Source: an uncultured Coriobacteriales bacterium
GTDB taxonomy: Bacteria; Actinomycetota; Coriobacteriia; Coriobacteriales; UMGS124
DNA length: 58,542 nt
Direction: 5' to 3'
NCBI GenBank assembly: GCA_902464015.1
Contig: CABQHM010000016.1
Location: forward strand, 1 to 58,542
A model generated the notes under the pieces. The model did no database searches. It saw only the letters and a list, made by a program, of their open reading frames with translations, and was not told where the DNA came from. Below are positions 1 through 7,204 of the stretch, one piece after another (position 1 is the stretch's first letter; every line of letters starts with the position of its first letter). Made by a program: the position numbers and the translations under genes.

Positions 1-13
1 GGCTGAAACTGAG

Positions 14-55
14 TTTTCAACACGTTTCAACAAGTTATCAACCGAGTTTTCAACA
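14..55. repeat. Four tandem iteron-like repeats
   Basis: Four copies of a TT(T/A)TCAAC-like motif start at about 14, 24, 35 and 47, spaced 10-12 bp so that they fall on one face of the helix. The outer two share the 12-mer GAGTTTTCAACA. They lie just upstream of the Shine-Dalgarno site of the first gene. They could bind a phage repressor or a replication initiator; they also loosely resemble DnaA boxes. The window edge cuts off the context. Confidence 0.5.
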
Positions 56-75
56 ATCGGATTTGGAGGTAGGAA

Positions 76-654
76 ATGAACCTATCGAGCGAAGACCTCG
101 CCTTTCTGCGGGGCCTCCAGGAGGAGCTGAACACCCAGCCAACGCTCGGCACCGCAGACCCGCGCTTCTGGGTCATCATGGACTACGAGTACGTCCCCAC
201 GGACGAGTGGGTCTGCGCGGACGCCATCGACTTCAACGGCCACACCCTCGACACCGCCGACTTCCTCGACTGCATCTACGAGGAGGTTCTCGAACACGAC
301 GGGTACGTCGCGGCCACAAGATGGCTTGAGCAGCATCACATCCGCCTGGACGAGGACGGCCACAGCCAGGTGTCAGAGTACGATTACGTTTTCGGCGAGC
401 TTGACGAGATCAGGAAAGAGCACCTGAAGGCGCACCCCGACGACTCGATTGACTTCCTGGTGCGCCGCCGGTTCATCTCCTCCAACTCACTCTTCCTCAC
501 CCTGCGCGAGGCAACGGAGCACCTGAAGGCGAACTGGTACCACTACGATAAGCTCGCCCATCCCTATTGCTCATGCGCGTTTAGAAGCCCGCAGTTCGAG
601 AGGCTCATCAAGGTGCTGCGCACGGCCGACTTCAGCGAGGGGGCGACGGCATGA
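76..654 (+). CDS. Hypothetical phage early protein
   Basis: A 192-residue soluble acidic protein, rich in Trp, Tyr, His and Asp, with no membrane segment. I do not recognise the family. The ATG follows a good GGAGGTAGG ribosome binding site at 65-73. Its stop overlaps the next start by four bases, so it is co-translated with the following small gene. The position at the head of an early gene string suggests a DNA metabolism or host-takeover accessory role, but nothing in the sequence shows this. Confidence 0.75.
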   Translation: MNLSSEDLAFLRGLQEELNTQPTLGTADPRFWVIMDYEYVPTDEWVCADAIDFNGHTLDTADFLDCIYEEVLEHDGYVAATRWLEQHHIRLDEDGHSQVSEYDYVFGELDEIRKEHLKAHPDDSIDFLVRRRFISSNSLFLTLREATEHLKANWYHYDKLAHPYCSCAFRSPQFERLIKVLRTADFSEGATA

Positions 655-926
655 GCGGCCGCGCGCTCTCCAAGGAGGAGTTCGTCTCGCGGTTCCTTGT
701 GGCGCGGGCCAAGAAGGCAAGGAGGCCCAAGGGAGCCGAGAAGCCGAAGCCTGGCCGGTACAAGCCGCCCACGATACCGGTCGTGCGCGACGACGGCGTG
801 CGGTTTGAGTCGGTTGTCGACGCGCTGGTTGTGAGCGGCTACGCGCCGGGCGGGTGGTCGGCTGCCAAGAAGCGGATTGACAAGGGCATGACGTGGCGCG
901 ACGGCCACGTCTACGAATGGGCGTAG
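651..926 (+). CDS. Small basic phage protein
   Basis: A 91-residue protein with a Lys/Arg/Pro-rich first half (about residues 20-45) and a C-terminal segment with a Trp-Ser-Ala-Ala-Lys-Lys-Arg pattern that could be a small DNA-binding domain. It is coupled to the upstream gene by an ATGA overlap. Not recognised as a named family. Basic charge suggests nucleic-acid binding; this is inference. Confidence 0.7.
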   Translation: MSGRALSKEEFVSRFLVARAKKARRPKGAEKPKPGRYKPPTIPVVRDDGVRFESVVDALVVSGYAPGGWSAAKKRIDKGMTWRDGHVYEWA

Positions 927-938
927 AAAGGGGCAGCG

Positions 939-1217
939 ATGGTCACTGGATCGACGAAGGGCGCCGCAGAGACGTGCGCGGCATCCAATGCGGTGGCGCA
1001 CCCGCGCCACTACATGGGGCACACGGGCATCGAGTGCATGGACGCGATGCGCTCGATGATGGGCCGCGAGGGCGCGACCTTCTACTGGGAGGGCTGTGCG
1101 CTCAAGTACCTCTGGAGGTGGCGCACAAAGAACGGCGTCGAGGACTTGAAGAAGGCCAGGCAGTGCATCGACTACCTCATCGAGGTCGTTGAGGACGGCA
1201 AGGATGAAAAGCGCTAG
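939..1217 (+). CDS. DUF3310 domain protein
   Basis: A 92-residue protein that matches the short phage DUF3310 pattern: His-Tyr near residue 24, Gly-x-Glu-Cys-x-Asp-Ala at about 30-36, then Ala-Leu-Lys-Tyr-Leu-Trp-Arg and Lys-Asn-Gly-x-Glu-Asp-Leu-x-Lys-Ala. The domain is common in phage early regions, sometimes fused to nucleotide-metabolism enzymes, and its function is not settled. The gene overlaps the start of the integrase by 14 bases. Confidence 0.85.
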   Translation: MVTGSTKGAAETCAASNAVAHPRHYMGHTGIECMDAMRSMMGREGATFYWEGCALKYLWRWRTKNGVEDLKKARQCIDYLIEVVEDGKDEKR

Positions 1218-2448
1218 GGTCCTCTGGGACGCCGAGCGCGGGGTGTGGTACGCGCAGCCCTACCTAGGCACGTCACCCGACGGGCGCAAGATCAGGCCGC
1301 GCCGAAGCTTCCCCGACGCTAAGGGCGAGGCCGAGGCGCAGGCCCTGGCCGACGAGTGGGTGAGGAACCTCACCGCCGACGGCACGGTGAGGAGCTCGCT
1401 CATCGTGGACATGCTCTGGGAATACATCGCCAACAGGGCGGCAAAGGACGTCGCCCGCAACACGGTGAAGCGCTGGAGGATGTACACGCGCGCCTACGTG
1501 GGGCGCTACCTCAAGGGGTGGCTCGTCCGGGAGCTGACGGCCATGGAGCTCGACGCCTTTGAGCAGCGCTTGCTCGCTCCCAAGGAGCGAGGCGGGCAGG
1601 GGCTGTGCCGAAACACCGTGTCGAGCGTGCATCACTTTTTGAGCGGGGCCTTCGGCTACTGGGAGCGGGTGGGCCTGGTGGACTCCAACCCCATGCGCAG
1701 CGTGCAGAAGCCACGCGAGTACCGCCATGAGGCCGTGGCCCTGGACGAATGGGACTTCTCTGAGGTGAACGGGGCGCTTATGGCGGCGCTCAGGCCCGAC
1801 GAGCCCGACGGGCGGGCCATGGTGCAGGCGGCGTACGCAATGGCCGCCTGGCTCGCGCTTCACACGGGCATGCGCCTCTCGGAGGTGTGCGCGGTGCGGC
1901 GTCGCGACCTCAACCGGCGCTTCGGCTACGTGCACGTGTGCGGCAAGCTCGTGGAGGCCGAAGGAGGCGGCGTCGTGTACGAGGACATGACCAAGAGCCG
2001 CCGCAGCCGCAACGTGAGCCTCGCACCCGACGAGTGGGCCGTGATAAACGACTTCCTGAGCCTACAGAATTGCGTATTCGGGGCGTTGCGCCCAAACGCG
2101 GCACTGGTGAGCGCAGGCGGTGATTTCATGCGTCCTGGAACGGTTTCAGCCGCTTTCAGCCGCATCCGCGACAGGTGCGGGCTGCCCAAGGCGTGCACGT
2201 TCCACAGTCTCAGGCACACGCACGCCACGTGGTGCCTAGCCAACGGGGTGAACCTCAAGACCCTCTCGGCGCGCCTGGGGCACGCCAACGAGGTCATCAC
2301 CCTGCGCACCTACGCGCACCTGCTGCCCGGCGCCGACGAGGCGGCCGCACAGGCTTTCTCAAGCTTCGCCAAGGGGCTTGAGGGGGACGGGGGCGATAGG
2401 GCAACCCCGAGTGCAAACGGGGTGCAAACACGGGGTTCGAATGCGTAA
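1204..2448 (+). CDS. int: Tyrosine-type phage integrase
   Basis: Site-specific recombinase that inserts and excises the prophage. It is 414 residues from the ATG at 1204; a TTG 15 bases upstream is possible but the ATG has the better ribosome site. An N-terminal arm-binding region and SAM-like core-binding domain (roughly residues 60-160) precede the catalytic domain. The catalytic set is visible: Arg224 in TGMRLSE, His334 and Arg337 in HSLRH, His360 in the LGHAN box and the nucleophile Tyr370. The gene lies inside the early region rather than at the prophage edge, which is unusual because the attachment site normally adjoins int. Confidence 0.95.
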   Translation: MKSARVLWDAERGVWYAQPYLGTSPDGRKIRPRRSFPDAKGEAEAQALADEWVRNLTADGTVRSSLIVDMLWEYIANRAAKDVARNTVKRWRMYTRAYVGRYLKGWLVRELTAMELDAFEQRLLAPKERGGQGLCRNTVSSVHHFLSGAFGYWERVGLVDSNPMRSVQKPREYRHEAVALDEWDFSEVNGALMAALRPDEPDGRAMVQAAYAMAAWLALHTGMRLSEVCAVRRRDLNRRFGYVHVCGKLVEAEGGGVVYEDMTKSRRSRNVSLAPDEWAVINDFLSLQNCVFGALRPNAALVSAGGDFMRPGTVSAAFSRIRDRCGLPKACTFHSLRHTHATWCLANGVNLKTLSARLGHANEVITLRTYAHLLPGADEAAAQAFSSFAKGLEGDGGDRATPSANGVQTRGSNA

Positions 2449-2473
2449 CGCAATTGATGCGCGTAACGCCAGG

Positions 2474-2518
2474 CCAGGGCACGAAAACGAAGCCCTGGGG
2501 AAGGCCCCGTCGCGGGGC
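2474..2518 (+). other. Two hairpins downstream of int
   Basis: Two perfect inverted repeats follow the integrase: CCAGGGC at 2474-2480 with GCCCTGG at 2492-2498, and GCCCCG with CGGGGC around a TCG loop at 2504-2518. Neither is followed by a run of T, so they are weak candidates for a terminator. They could instead be mRNA stabilising structures. Confidence 0.4.
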
Positions 2519-2557
2519 AAGGTTAAAGAATACAGGAGTTGATAAAAGGAGGGTCGA

Positions 2558-2959
2558 TTGAAGACCTTTGAAGTGAGCTACGAGGAGTGGGGAAGGCTCA
2601 TCGCCGCCCATGCCGACGGCGACGAGTCTGTGTTCGAGCATTACGGAAAGCTCCCCTTCAGGCTGACGTGCAAGGCGAGCTACATCGTCTGCAAGAAGGG
2701 CAGGGACGGAGGGCTTTGCGTGAGCACGGGGACGTGCGGTGAACTTGAGATGCGAAAGCGCAAATGGCGTTGCTCTGCCGCTGCGGCGCTGTTCCTCGCG
2801 GCCGGTGCCTTATTGACATTCGGCCTATGGAGCATCGTCGAGCTCGGCATGGTCGGTTTCACCGGCGGCTCGTTCTCGTGGGTCGCACCGGCGGTGTACA
2901 CGCTTGGCACTGGCACGGGAATCGCGGCCATCGCCTTGCTTGAAGGGGGTCTGCGATGA
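2558..2959 (+). CDS. Two-helix membrane protein, phage accessory
   Basis: A 133-residue protein starting at TTG behind a strong AAAGGAGGG site at 2545-2553. The first 70 residues are soluble, with three Cys residues around 48-65. Two hydrophobic helices follow (about residues 75-95 and 103-127) and it ends close behind the second. Its stop overlaps the ssb start. No family recognised. A soluble head with a membrane anchor in an early region could fit superinfection exclusion or host interference; that is speculation. Confidence 0.65.
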   Translation: MKTFEVSYEEWGRLIAAHADGDESVFEHYGKLPFRLTCKASYIVCKKGRDGGLCVSTGTCGELEMRKRKWRCSAAAALFLAAGALLTFGLWSIVELGMVGFTGGSFSWVAPAVYTLGTGTGIAAIALLEGGLR

Positions 2960-3438
2960 GCGACAGCCTGAATACTTGCGCGCTCAGTGGCCGCCTTGGG
3001 GCCGATGCAGAGCTGCGGTACACAAGCACCGGCCTTGCCATAACGCAGCTATCCCTTGCCGTGAAACGCAGCAAGCGCAAGGCAAACGGGGACGGCTACG
3101 AGGATGAGACCTACTGGATTGACGTGACCATGTACGGCAAGCGCGGCGAGTCGCTGCAAGCCAGCCTGTACAAGGGCGCTTTGGTGGCTATCACGGGCCA
3201 CCTTCGCTCAAGCTCGTGGGAGAAGGACGGCAAGAGGTTCAAAAAGACCGAGGTAGTCGCCGACAACATCGAGCTCATGACCATGCAGAGAGAGCAACGG
3301 CAACAAGCGAGCCAAGCGGCGTCCGTGCCGCAGGCGATGCCCTCGCCCACATACGACCCGGGTCTGCAGGCGACGATTGACGGCTATTACGCGGCCAACC
3401 GGCCGGCCGACGTGTATGACGATGAAATTCCGTTTTAG
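2956..3438 (+). CDS. ssb: Single-stranded DNA-binding protein
   Basis: A 160-residue SSB that coats single-stranded DNA during phage replication and recombination. The N-terminal OB-fold (residues 1-110) shows the usual Gly-Arg-Leu-Gly and Leu-Arg-Tyr-Thr start and the Trp-Ile-Asp-Val and Gly-His-Leu-Arg segments. A Gln/Ala-rich linker leads to the acidic tip ending Asp-Asp-Glu-Ile-Pro-Phe, which recruits repair and replication partners in the family. The start overlaps the upstream membrane protein by four bases. Confidence 0.95.
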   Translation: MSDSLNTCALSGRLGADAELRYTSTGLAITQLSLAVKRSKRKANGDGYEDETYWIDVTMYGKRGESLQASLYKGALVAITGHLRSSSWEKDGKRFKKTEVVADNIELMTMQREQRQQASQAASVPQAMPSPTYDPGLQATIDGYYAANRPADVYDDEIPF

Positions 3439-3450
3439 GGAAGGTGCAGA

Positions 3451-3858
3451 ATGGCGATTCTGAGACCGCTAGATCAGCTCGTTGGCGCACGTGCTTGTGG
3501 CCTGAAGCTCTTGGAAGAGGCATCCGAGGCGTGCGAGGAGCTGAAGAAGTACGAGAAGGTCCTTGCCCTCATGACAGACGAGCTTTTGCTTGCTACTGCA
3601 TTGCTACCAAAGATGGCCTCCATGCGCGACTCCGCGCTGCACGAGCTGTGCGACGTGTTGCAGGTTGTGGCGAACTGCCTGTATGTACTGGATGTGACGC
3701 CGCAGGAGCTGGACAACGTCGTCCTTGACGTGCGCTTTGGCAATTACAGACGCTGTCGCAACGAGGTCAATGACGCGTGCGCGCTCAAACTCGAATGGCG
3801 CGAGATTGACAGGGCGGAAGATGATGAGATCGGCGATGGCGATGCAGATACTGACTAA
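3451..3858 (+). CDS. MazG-like NTP pyrophosphohydrolase
   Basis: A 135-residue all-helical protein. The ExxE-type box at about residues 23-31 (GluAlaSerGluAlaCysGluGlu) and the ELCD box at about 65-68 match the metal-binding ExxE and ExxD pairs of the MazG/dUTPase-like helical superfamily. Such phage enzymes hydrolyse dNTPs or alarmone-like nucleotides. The acidic C-tail is not part of the fold. Called from motif spacing only, so substrate is unknown. Confidence 0.6.
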   Translation: MAILRPLDQLVGARACGLKLLEEASEACEELKKYEKVLALMTDELLLATALLPKMASMRDSALHELCDVLQVVANCLYVLDVTPQELDNVVLDVRFGNYRRCRNEVNDACALKLEWREIDRAEDDEIGDGDADTD

Positions 3859-4303
3859 GTGCGGCCGTTGCGGGGCGCCGATTGAATTCAAGCATGCTAA
3901 GAGCCCTTTCGGGGAAAGCGTCCGTCGAGTGCCGTGCGTGCTGGTATCCAGTGTGAGCACTGACGTCACGGTCACCACGGACGGCGGCGAGTTGACCGCG
4001 CTCTGCCCCGACTGCATTGGGCAGCTCAAGGCATGGCTTGCGGGTGAGTCTGAGGAGCAGCGGAAGCCGCAGGCATCGACAGACAGCGCGGGCAAGCTGG
4101 TGAGGGATATGGCAAAGGTCTTTTGTTGCATGCACGCGGGCACCCAGCCTTTCGCTTGTTGGTACTTCGACCATGTCAAGTGCGACGGGTGTCCCGCACA
4201 CGGGTACGACCATGGCTGTGACCAGGAGATGTACAACGACATTGGCCGCCGAGCCTCCGCGCTTGGCATCAACCTCGTGGGGGGTACAGAAGATGAAAAG
4301 TGA
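3821..4303 (+). CDS. Cys-rich zinc-binding phage protein
   Basis: A protein of about 160 residues with an N-terminal CxxC...CPDC pair (a zinc-ribbon pattern) and a second Cys/His cluster near residues 106-135 (Cys-Cys-x-His, CxxC, His-x-Cys). Several starts are possible (3821, 3824, 3836, 3842); 3821 lies behind a GGCGGAAG stretch. An upstream in-frame start at 3725 would overlap the previous gene by 130 bases and is less likely. Function unknown; probably nucleic-acid or protein binding. Confidence 0.65.
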   Translation: MMRSAMAMQILTKCGRCGAPIEFKHAKSPFGESVRRVPCVLVSSVSTDVTVTTDGGELTALCPDCIGQLKAWLAGESEEQRKPQASTDSAGKLVRDMAKVFCCMHAGTQPFACWYFDHVKCDGCPAHGYDHGCDQEMYNDIGRRASALGINLVGGTEDEK

Positions 4304-4829
4304 TGACAAGGACAGTCTGAGCGGGCTGATTGATGACGTCGAGCAGGCGGCCGTGTGCGGCGCGTGCACGTACTTCGGCAGGAGCGAAGACGACGGATGC
4401 GACGAGTGCCCGGCGTACAAGGACGACGGGCCGTGCGTGGAGTCGGCGCTCGACGACATCGCCCGCAGGCTCCACGCGCTGATGCCGCACGACGCGGACG
4501 GGCGGGAGATAAAAGCCGGGGATACTGTCAAGAACCTGCATGGACAGTTCAAGGACATCGAGGTGTCTGGGATTCGCGCGGTGCCGTTCGGCGACGAGCT
4601 GGCAAACGCCCGCAGCTTGAACACGCCCGTGACGTATCCGGTAAACTGGCGCGTCGTGCAGCCAGACAGCTGGGAGAGGCTGGAGGCGGACGCGACCATG
4701 CTCCCGCACGACTACCTGACCACCAAAGACGCATCCGACAAACGCTACGGCATCGAGGCGATGACCGCAATGGTCGCCGACCTCGTGCGCCGTGCCAAGG
4801 CTCTTGCGAAGGCTGGTGAGCAGGGATGA
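4293..4829 (+). CDS. Cys-rich phage protein
   Basis: A 178-residue protein. Residues 20-52 contain CxxC and a second CxxxC cluster that echo the C-terminal Cys cluster of the preceding gene, suggesting related zinc-binding modules. A Gly-Asp-Thr-Val-Lys segment near residue 75 resembles a small beta-barrel domain. It overlaps the upstream gene by 11 bases and the next by four, so translation is coupled. No named family recognised. Confidence 0.65.
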   Translation: MKSDDKDSLSGLIDDVEQAAVCGACTYFGRSEDDGCDECPAYKDDGPCVESALDDIARRLHALMPHDADGREIKAGDTVKNLHGQFKDIEVSGIRAVPFGDELANARSLNTPVTYPVNWRVVQPDSWERLEADATMLPHDYLTTKDASDKRYGIEAMTAMVADLVRRAKALAKAGEQG

Positions 4830-5020
4830 GCTGCAGCTCGTTTGAATGGACGTGCGCACGATGTGGCAAGACGTATACCCATCCATTCTTTGTGAGCCAC
4901 ACCCGCGAGTTCTGGAAAGACAACAAGAAGCGTGTCGGCGAGGTATGCAAAGAGTGTTGCGCCAAAGTGGACGATGACAACGTGCGCCGCCGCGCCAAGA
5001 CGCTCGCGGGGGTGGAGTAG
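4826..5020 (+). CDS. Small zinc-finger protein
   Basis: A 64-residue protein with CxxC at about residues 10-13 and CKECC at about 41-45, arranged as a four-Cys zinc ribbon, followed by a basic tail (ValArgArgArgAlaLys). Overlaps its upstream neighbour by four bases and abuts the next gene directly. Likely a phage DNA- or RNA-binding protein; exact role unknown. Confidence 0.7.
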   Translation: MSCSSFEWTCARCGKTYTHPFFVSHTREFWKDNKKRVGEVCKECCAKVDDDNVRRRAKTLAGVE

Positions 5021-5500
5021 ATGAGCAAGCGCACGGACACCACGCGCTCGCTGTCTGAGATGGCGCTCAAGAAGCTCAGGCGGCAGTGCAGCCTCGTGGC
5101 TTCGGAGGTGCGCGTGGATGACGCAAACCGGGTGGATTTTGTCGGTTTCGTCGAGGGCGGTGGCTTCGGCCCCGCCGTGGTGGAGCGCGGAACCTTCGTC
5201 TTCGTCGAGGTCAAATCCTGCATGGATGATTTTTCGAGCGGTCACGGCCTGACCTTGCAGGGCGACGTGAACTGGCTGGTGTGTCCCAGGGAGCTTGCAT
5301 CCAAGCTGTACAGGCAGCAGCGCCTGCCGCTTGAGTGCCGCGTGCTGTGCCCGACGCTCGACGGGCGCCTGTTGCCTGAGTATGAGACGGGCGCAGGCGA
5401 CAGCCAGCGGGTCATGTCGAGCCACGAGCTGCTGTACAGGATGGTCACCGCGAGCGACCAGGCGTACAGGACCACGAGAGAGGTGTTCCGCAATGAATAG
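5021..5500 (+). CDS. PD-(D/E)XK-like nuclease domain protein
   Basis: A 159-residue protein. Residues 30-90 carry an Asp (Val-Asp-Phe-Val-Gly), then a strand with Phe-Val-Glu-Val-Lys and later Gly-Asp-Val-Asn-Trp-Leu-Val-Cys-Pro. This D...ExK arrangement and the strand ending in Cys-Pro resemble MmcB-like and other PD-(D/E)XK repair nucleases. Lying beside SSB-type early genes, it may act in recombination or host DNA degradation. The assignment rests on the motif only. Confidence 0.55.
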   Translation: MSKRTDTTRSLSEMALKKLRRQCSLVASEVRVDDANRVDFVGFVEGGGFGPAVVERGTFVFVEVKSCMDDFSSGHGLTLQGDVNWLVCPRELASKLYRQQRLPLECRVLCPTLDGRLLPEYETGAGDSQRVMSSHELLYRMVTASDQAYRTTREVFRNE

Positions 5501-5834
5501 AAACATCGAGCGCCGCTATGTCGCTCGAAGGCTGTGTGACCTCGTGGGTGAGCACATGGCCCTCGGCGGCGGGATTTCCAAGGATGAGCTGTTGGACGAG
5601 CTTGGTGTACACATCGTCTTAGGTAGGGGTTTCGCCAACCCGGTGGACGTCTGCTGCTTGGCAGAGCTCATCGACAGGCCGACGTGCAGCAATGTGGACG
5701 ATTCTCGCTACTTTTCGAAATTCGAGCCCTGGTTCGAGTGCTCGTCCTGCCATTGCAGAACGAAGCTTGGGCATATCTCCATGCCCCTTCGGTACTGCCC
5801 ATTCTGCGGCGCGGAGGTGATTGCCAATGATTAG
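5493..5834 (+). CDS. Zinc-ribbon protein, paralogue 1
   Basis: A 113-residue protein starting at the ATG that overlaps the previous stop. The C-terminal half has Phe-Glu-Cys-Ser-x-Cys and Tyr-Cys-Pro-Phe-Cys-Gly-Ala-Glu-Val, a two-knuckle zinc ribbon. The central Leu-Ile-Asp-Arg-Pro segment and the ribbon are shared with the next gene, so the two are tandem paralogues. This layout is frequent in phages that infect high-GC Gram-positive gut bacteria, but no function is known to me. Confidence 0.7.
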   Translation: MNRNIERRYVARRLCDLVGEHMALGGGISKDELLDELGVHIVLGRGFANPVDVCCLAELIDRPTCSNVDDSRYFSKFEPWFECSSCHCRTKLGHISMPLRYCPFCGAEVIAND

Positions 5835-6177
5835 CGACGAAGAGCGCCGCGAGGCGGCGGCGAGGCTGAGGGCGCAGGCCGACAAGTTGGAGGCCAGGAA
5901 CCTAGACGGCTTATATACTGCGGCTGACCTGATGTTAAGGCTGTTCCAACTTGTCGGCGCTCCGCAGTACACGCGCTTGCATGATGTGCTCCGATTTATC
6001 GCAGAGCTTATCGACAGGCCGGTGACGCACAACATCGCCAGCCCATACGACGGTAGCCTCTTCGAGTGCTCGGAATGCGGCGAGATATGGGAGCTCGACT
6101 GCGGCAATCCAGCCGACAACCACCTCAACTTCTGCCCTGCTTGCGGGGCGAAGGTGGTGGTAGACAGTGTCGATTAG
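5827..6177 (+). CDS. Zinc-ribbon protein, paralogue 2
   Basis: A 116-residue protein starting at ATG 5827, eight bases after a GGAGGTG site; a TTG at 5821 is the alternative. It repeats the plan of its upstream neighbour: an N-terminal helix (Glu-Ala-Ala-Ala-Arg-Leu-Arg), the Leu-Ile-Asp-Arg-Pro block, then Phe-Glu-Cys-Ser-Glu-Cys and Phe-Cys-Pro-Ala-Cys-Gly-Ala-Lys. The N-terminal halves have diverged. Likely a binding protein with a zinc ribbon; role unknown. Confidence 0.7.
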   Translation: MISDEERREAAARLRAQADKLEARNLDGLYTAADLMLRLFQLVGAPQYTRLHDVLRFIAELIDRPVTHNIASPYDGSLFECSECGEIWELDCGNPADNHLNFCPACGAKVVVDSVD

Positions 6178-6192
6178 CGAGCTTGTGCAAAG

Positions 6193-6621
6193 ATGCGAGG
6201 TCATGGCGTGACCGCGCGCGAGTACCTTGAGGGCGTAGCCTCCGATGTCCGGGCACACCGAAGGGCCGAGCTGCTTCTGACATTCGGCCCTGCCTCCGGT
6301 GGCATCCGAGGGGGTTCTGGCCTGACGGACCCAGTGCAGGCACGCTTTGAGTCAGACGAGCGTGCGCGTGCCGCCATGGCGCGCACCGAGGAGACGATAG
6401 GCGAGGCGCTTGCCCGCATCGACGGCCTGCGGTCGCTTTTCGGCCGCAAGGCCGACGTGTTGGAGATGCGATACATCGACCTTGCGGCCTGGGATGAGAT
6501 CGCTGCCGAGCTTGGCGTAGACAAGCGCAAGGCCCACAGGTGGCATGACATGGTGTGCGACTGGGTCGACTCATTCGGCTGGGCGAGGGCATCGAGGGGC
6601 TATGGCACCGCTCAGATGTGA
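6193..6621 (+). CDS. ArpU/RinA-like late transcription regulator
   Basis: A 142-residue protein. Residues 85-135 form a sigma-region-4-like helix-turn-helix (Val-Leu-Glu-Met-Arg-Tyr-Ile ... Trp-Asp-Glu-Ile-Ala-Ala-Glu-Leu-Gly-Val), as in ArpU, RinA and DUF1492 proteins that switch on phage packaging and lysis genes. Its place as the last early gene, just before the terminator and the late operon, fits that job. A GTG at 6208 with a GAGG box is an alternative start. Confidence 0.7.
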   Translation: MRGHGVTAREYLEGVASDVRAHRRAELLLTFGPASGGIRGGSGLTDPVQARFESDERARAAMARTEETIGEALARIDGLRSLFGRKADVLEMRYIDLAAWDEIAAELGVDKRKAHRWHDMVCDWVDSFGWARASRGYGTAQM

Positions 6622-6694
6622 TTACACATTTTCTTCATTGAAAATGACACCTCGAAATGGTAAAAACGCTACAGTTTGTTTTCTGTGAATGAGC

Positions 6695-6731
6695 AAGGCC
6701 CGTCAGTCGTAAGGATTGGCGGGCCTTTTGC
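6695..6731 (+). terminator. Intrinsic terminator after early operon
   Basis: AAGGCCCG at 6695-6702 pairs with CGGGCCTT at 6720-6727, followed by TTTT. It closes the rightward early transcript and, being nearly symmetrical, could also stop the leftward unit that ends at 6768. Confidence 0.8.
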
Positions 6732-6767
6732 GTCTCTGGATGAGCCGGCTGTATAGGCGATGCTTGC

Positions 6768-6962
6768 TTAGCGGGCTTGCCCAGTCTTCCTTGCCTCCAT
6801 GTCTGCGCGGATGAGAGCCTTAACGTAACCCGCCTTGCTTGGTTGCTCGTCGAGCCAGGCGAGTATGTCCGCGTCGCCCGGCATGAAGCGGATGGAGACG
6901 CTTTTGGTGTTCTCCTTCTGGTACCGCGCCGTGGCGCGCTTCTGTGCCTCGCTCTGTGCCAT
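6768..6962 (-). CDS. Ribbon-helix-helix-like small protein
   Basis: A 64-residue basic protein on the leftward strand. The N-terminus (Ser-Glu-Ala-Gln-Lys-Arg-Ala) is followed by a Ser-Val-Ser-Ile-Arg-Phe strand and two helices ending Gly-Tyr-Val-Lys-Ala-Leu-Ile-Arg, the pattern of short Arc/MetJ-type proteins that bind DNA as dimers. It belongs to the leftward transcript from the promoter at 7148-7176. It may repress that promoter, where two TACCCATAT repeats lie; this link is inference. Confidence 0.7.
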   Translation of the reverse strand: MAQSEAQKRATARYQKENTKSVSIRFMPGDADILAWLDEQPSKAGYVKALIRADMEARKTGQAR

Positions 6963-7037
6963 GGTGCTTGCCGCCTTTCCTTCCGTGGTGGTAAGATGAG
7001 AGCGGGCCGCCCCGCTTCCTGCGAAGCGGCCCTTGTC

Positions 7038-7121
7038 CTATCGGCGGTTGTGCCTGCGGGTTCTCCTGACTGTGAATCTGAAAACCCAACGGCCAATCGC
7101 CAATTCGAAGGTAACTCTCAT
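7038..7121 (-). CDS. 27-residue basic peptide
   Basis: A tiny leftward gene: it starts with Met-Arg-Val-Thr-Phe-Glu-Leu and ends with an Arg-rich tail (ten Arg in 27 residues). Although very short, it sits about 20 bases after the predicted start point of a good promoter and directly behind a near-perfect GGGAGGTGAT ribosome site at 7122-7133, so translation is likely. It could be a regulatory or leader peptide for the ribbon-helix-helix gene downstream, or an RNA-binding peptide. Confidence 0.6.
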   Translation of the reverse strand: MRVTFELAIGRWVFRFTVRRTRRHNRR

Positions 7122-7147
7122 CCCATCACCTCCCTTCGAATGACTAT

Positions 7148-7176
7148 AGTATAGTGCATTACCCATATAATGTAAA
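7148..7176 (-). promoter_or_regulatory. Leftward promoter
   Basis: On the leftward strand a TTTACA -35 box (7171-7176) and a TATACT -10 box (7148-7153) are separated by 17 bases. The predicted start near 7141 leaves about 20 bases to the 27-residue peptide gene. A TATAAT on the other strand (7166-7171) lacks a matching -35 box. Confidence 0.7.
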
Positions 7177-7191
7177 TAGCAATACCCATAT
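7159..7191. promoter_or_regulatory. Paired operator-like direct repeats
   Basis: TACCCATAT occurs at 7160-7168 and again at 7183-7191, 23 bases apart (about two helical turns). The first copy lies in the spacer of the leftward promoter and the second just upstream of its -35 box, so a dimeric regulator bound here could control the divergent region. Confidence 0.5.
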
Positions 7192-7204
7192 TTTTGCAGT
7201 TGAA

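Noticed and set aside
1..60. Short spaced repeats as a CRISPR array
   Set aside because: Repeat units are about 9-12 bp with no proper spacers; iteron or operator array is the better reading.
2434..2447. GGTTCGAAT resembling a tRNA T-loop at the integrase end
   Set aside because: No acceptor or other arms can be folded around it; it codes for the last integrase residues.
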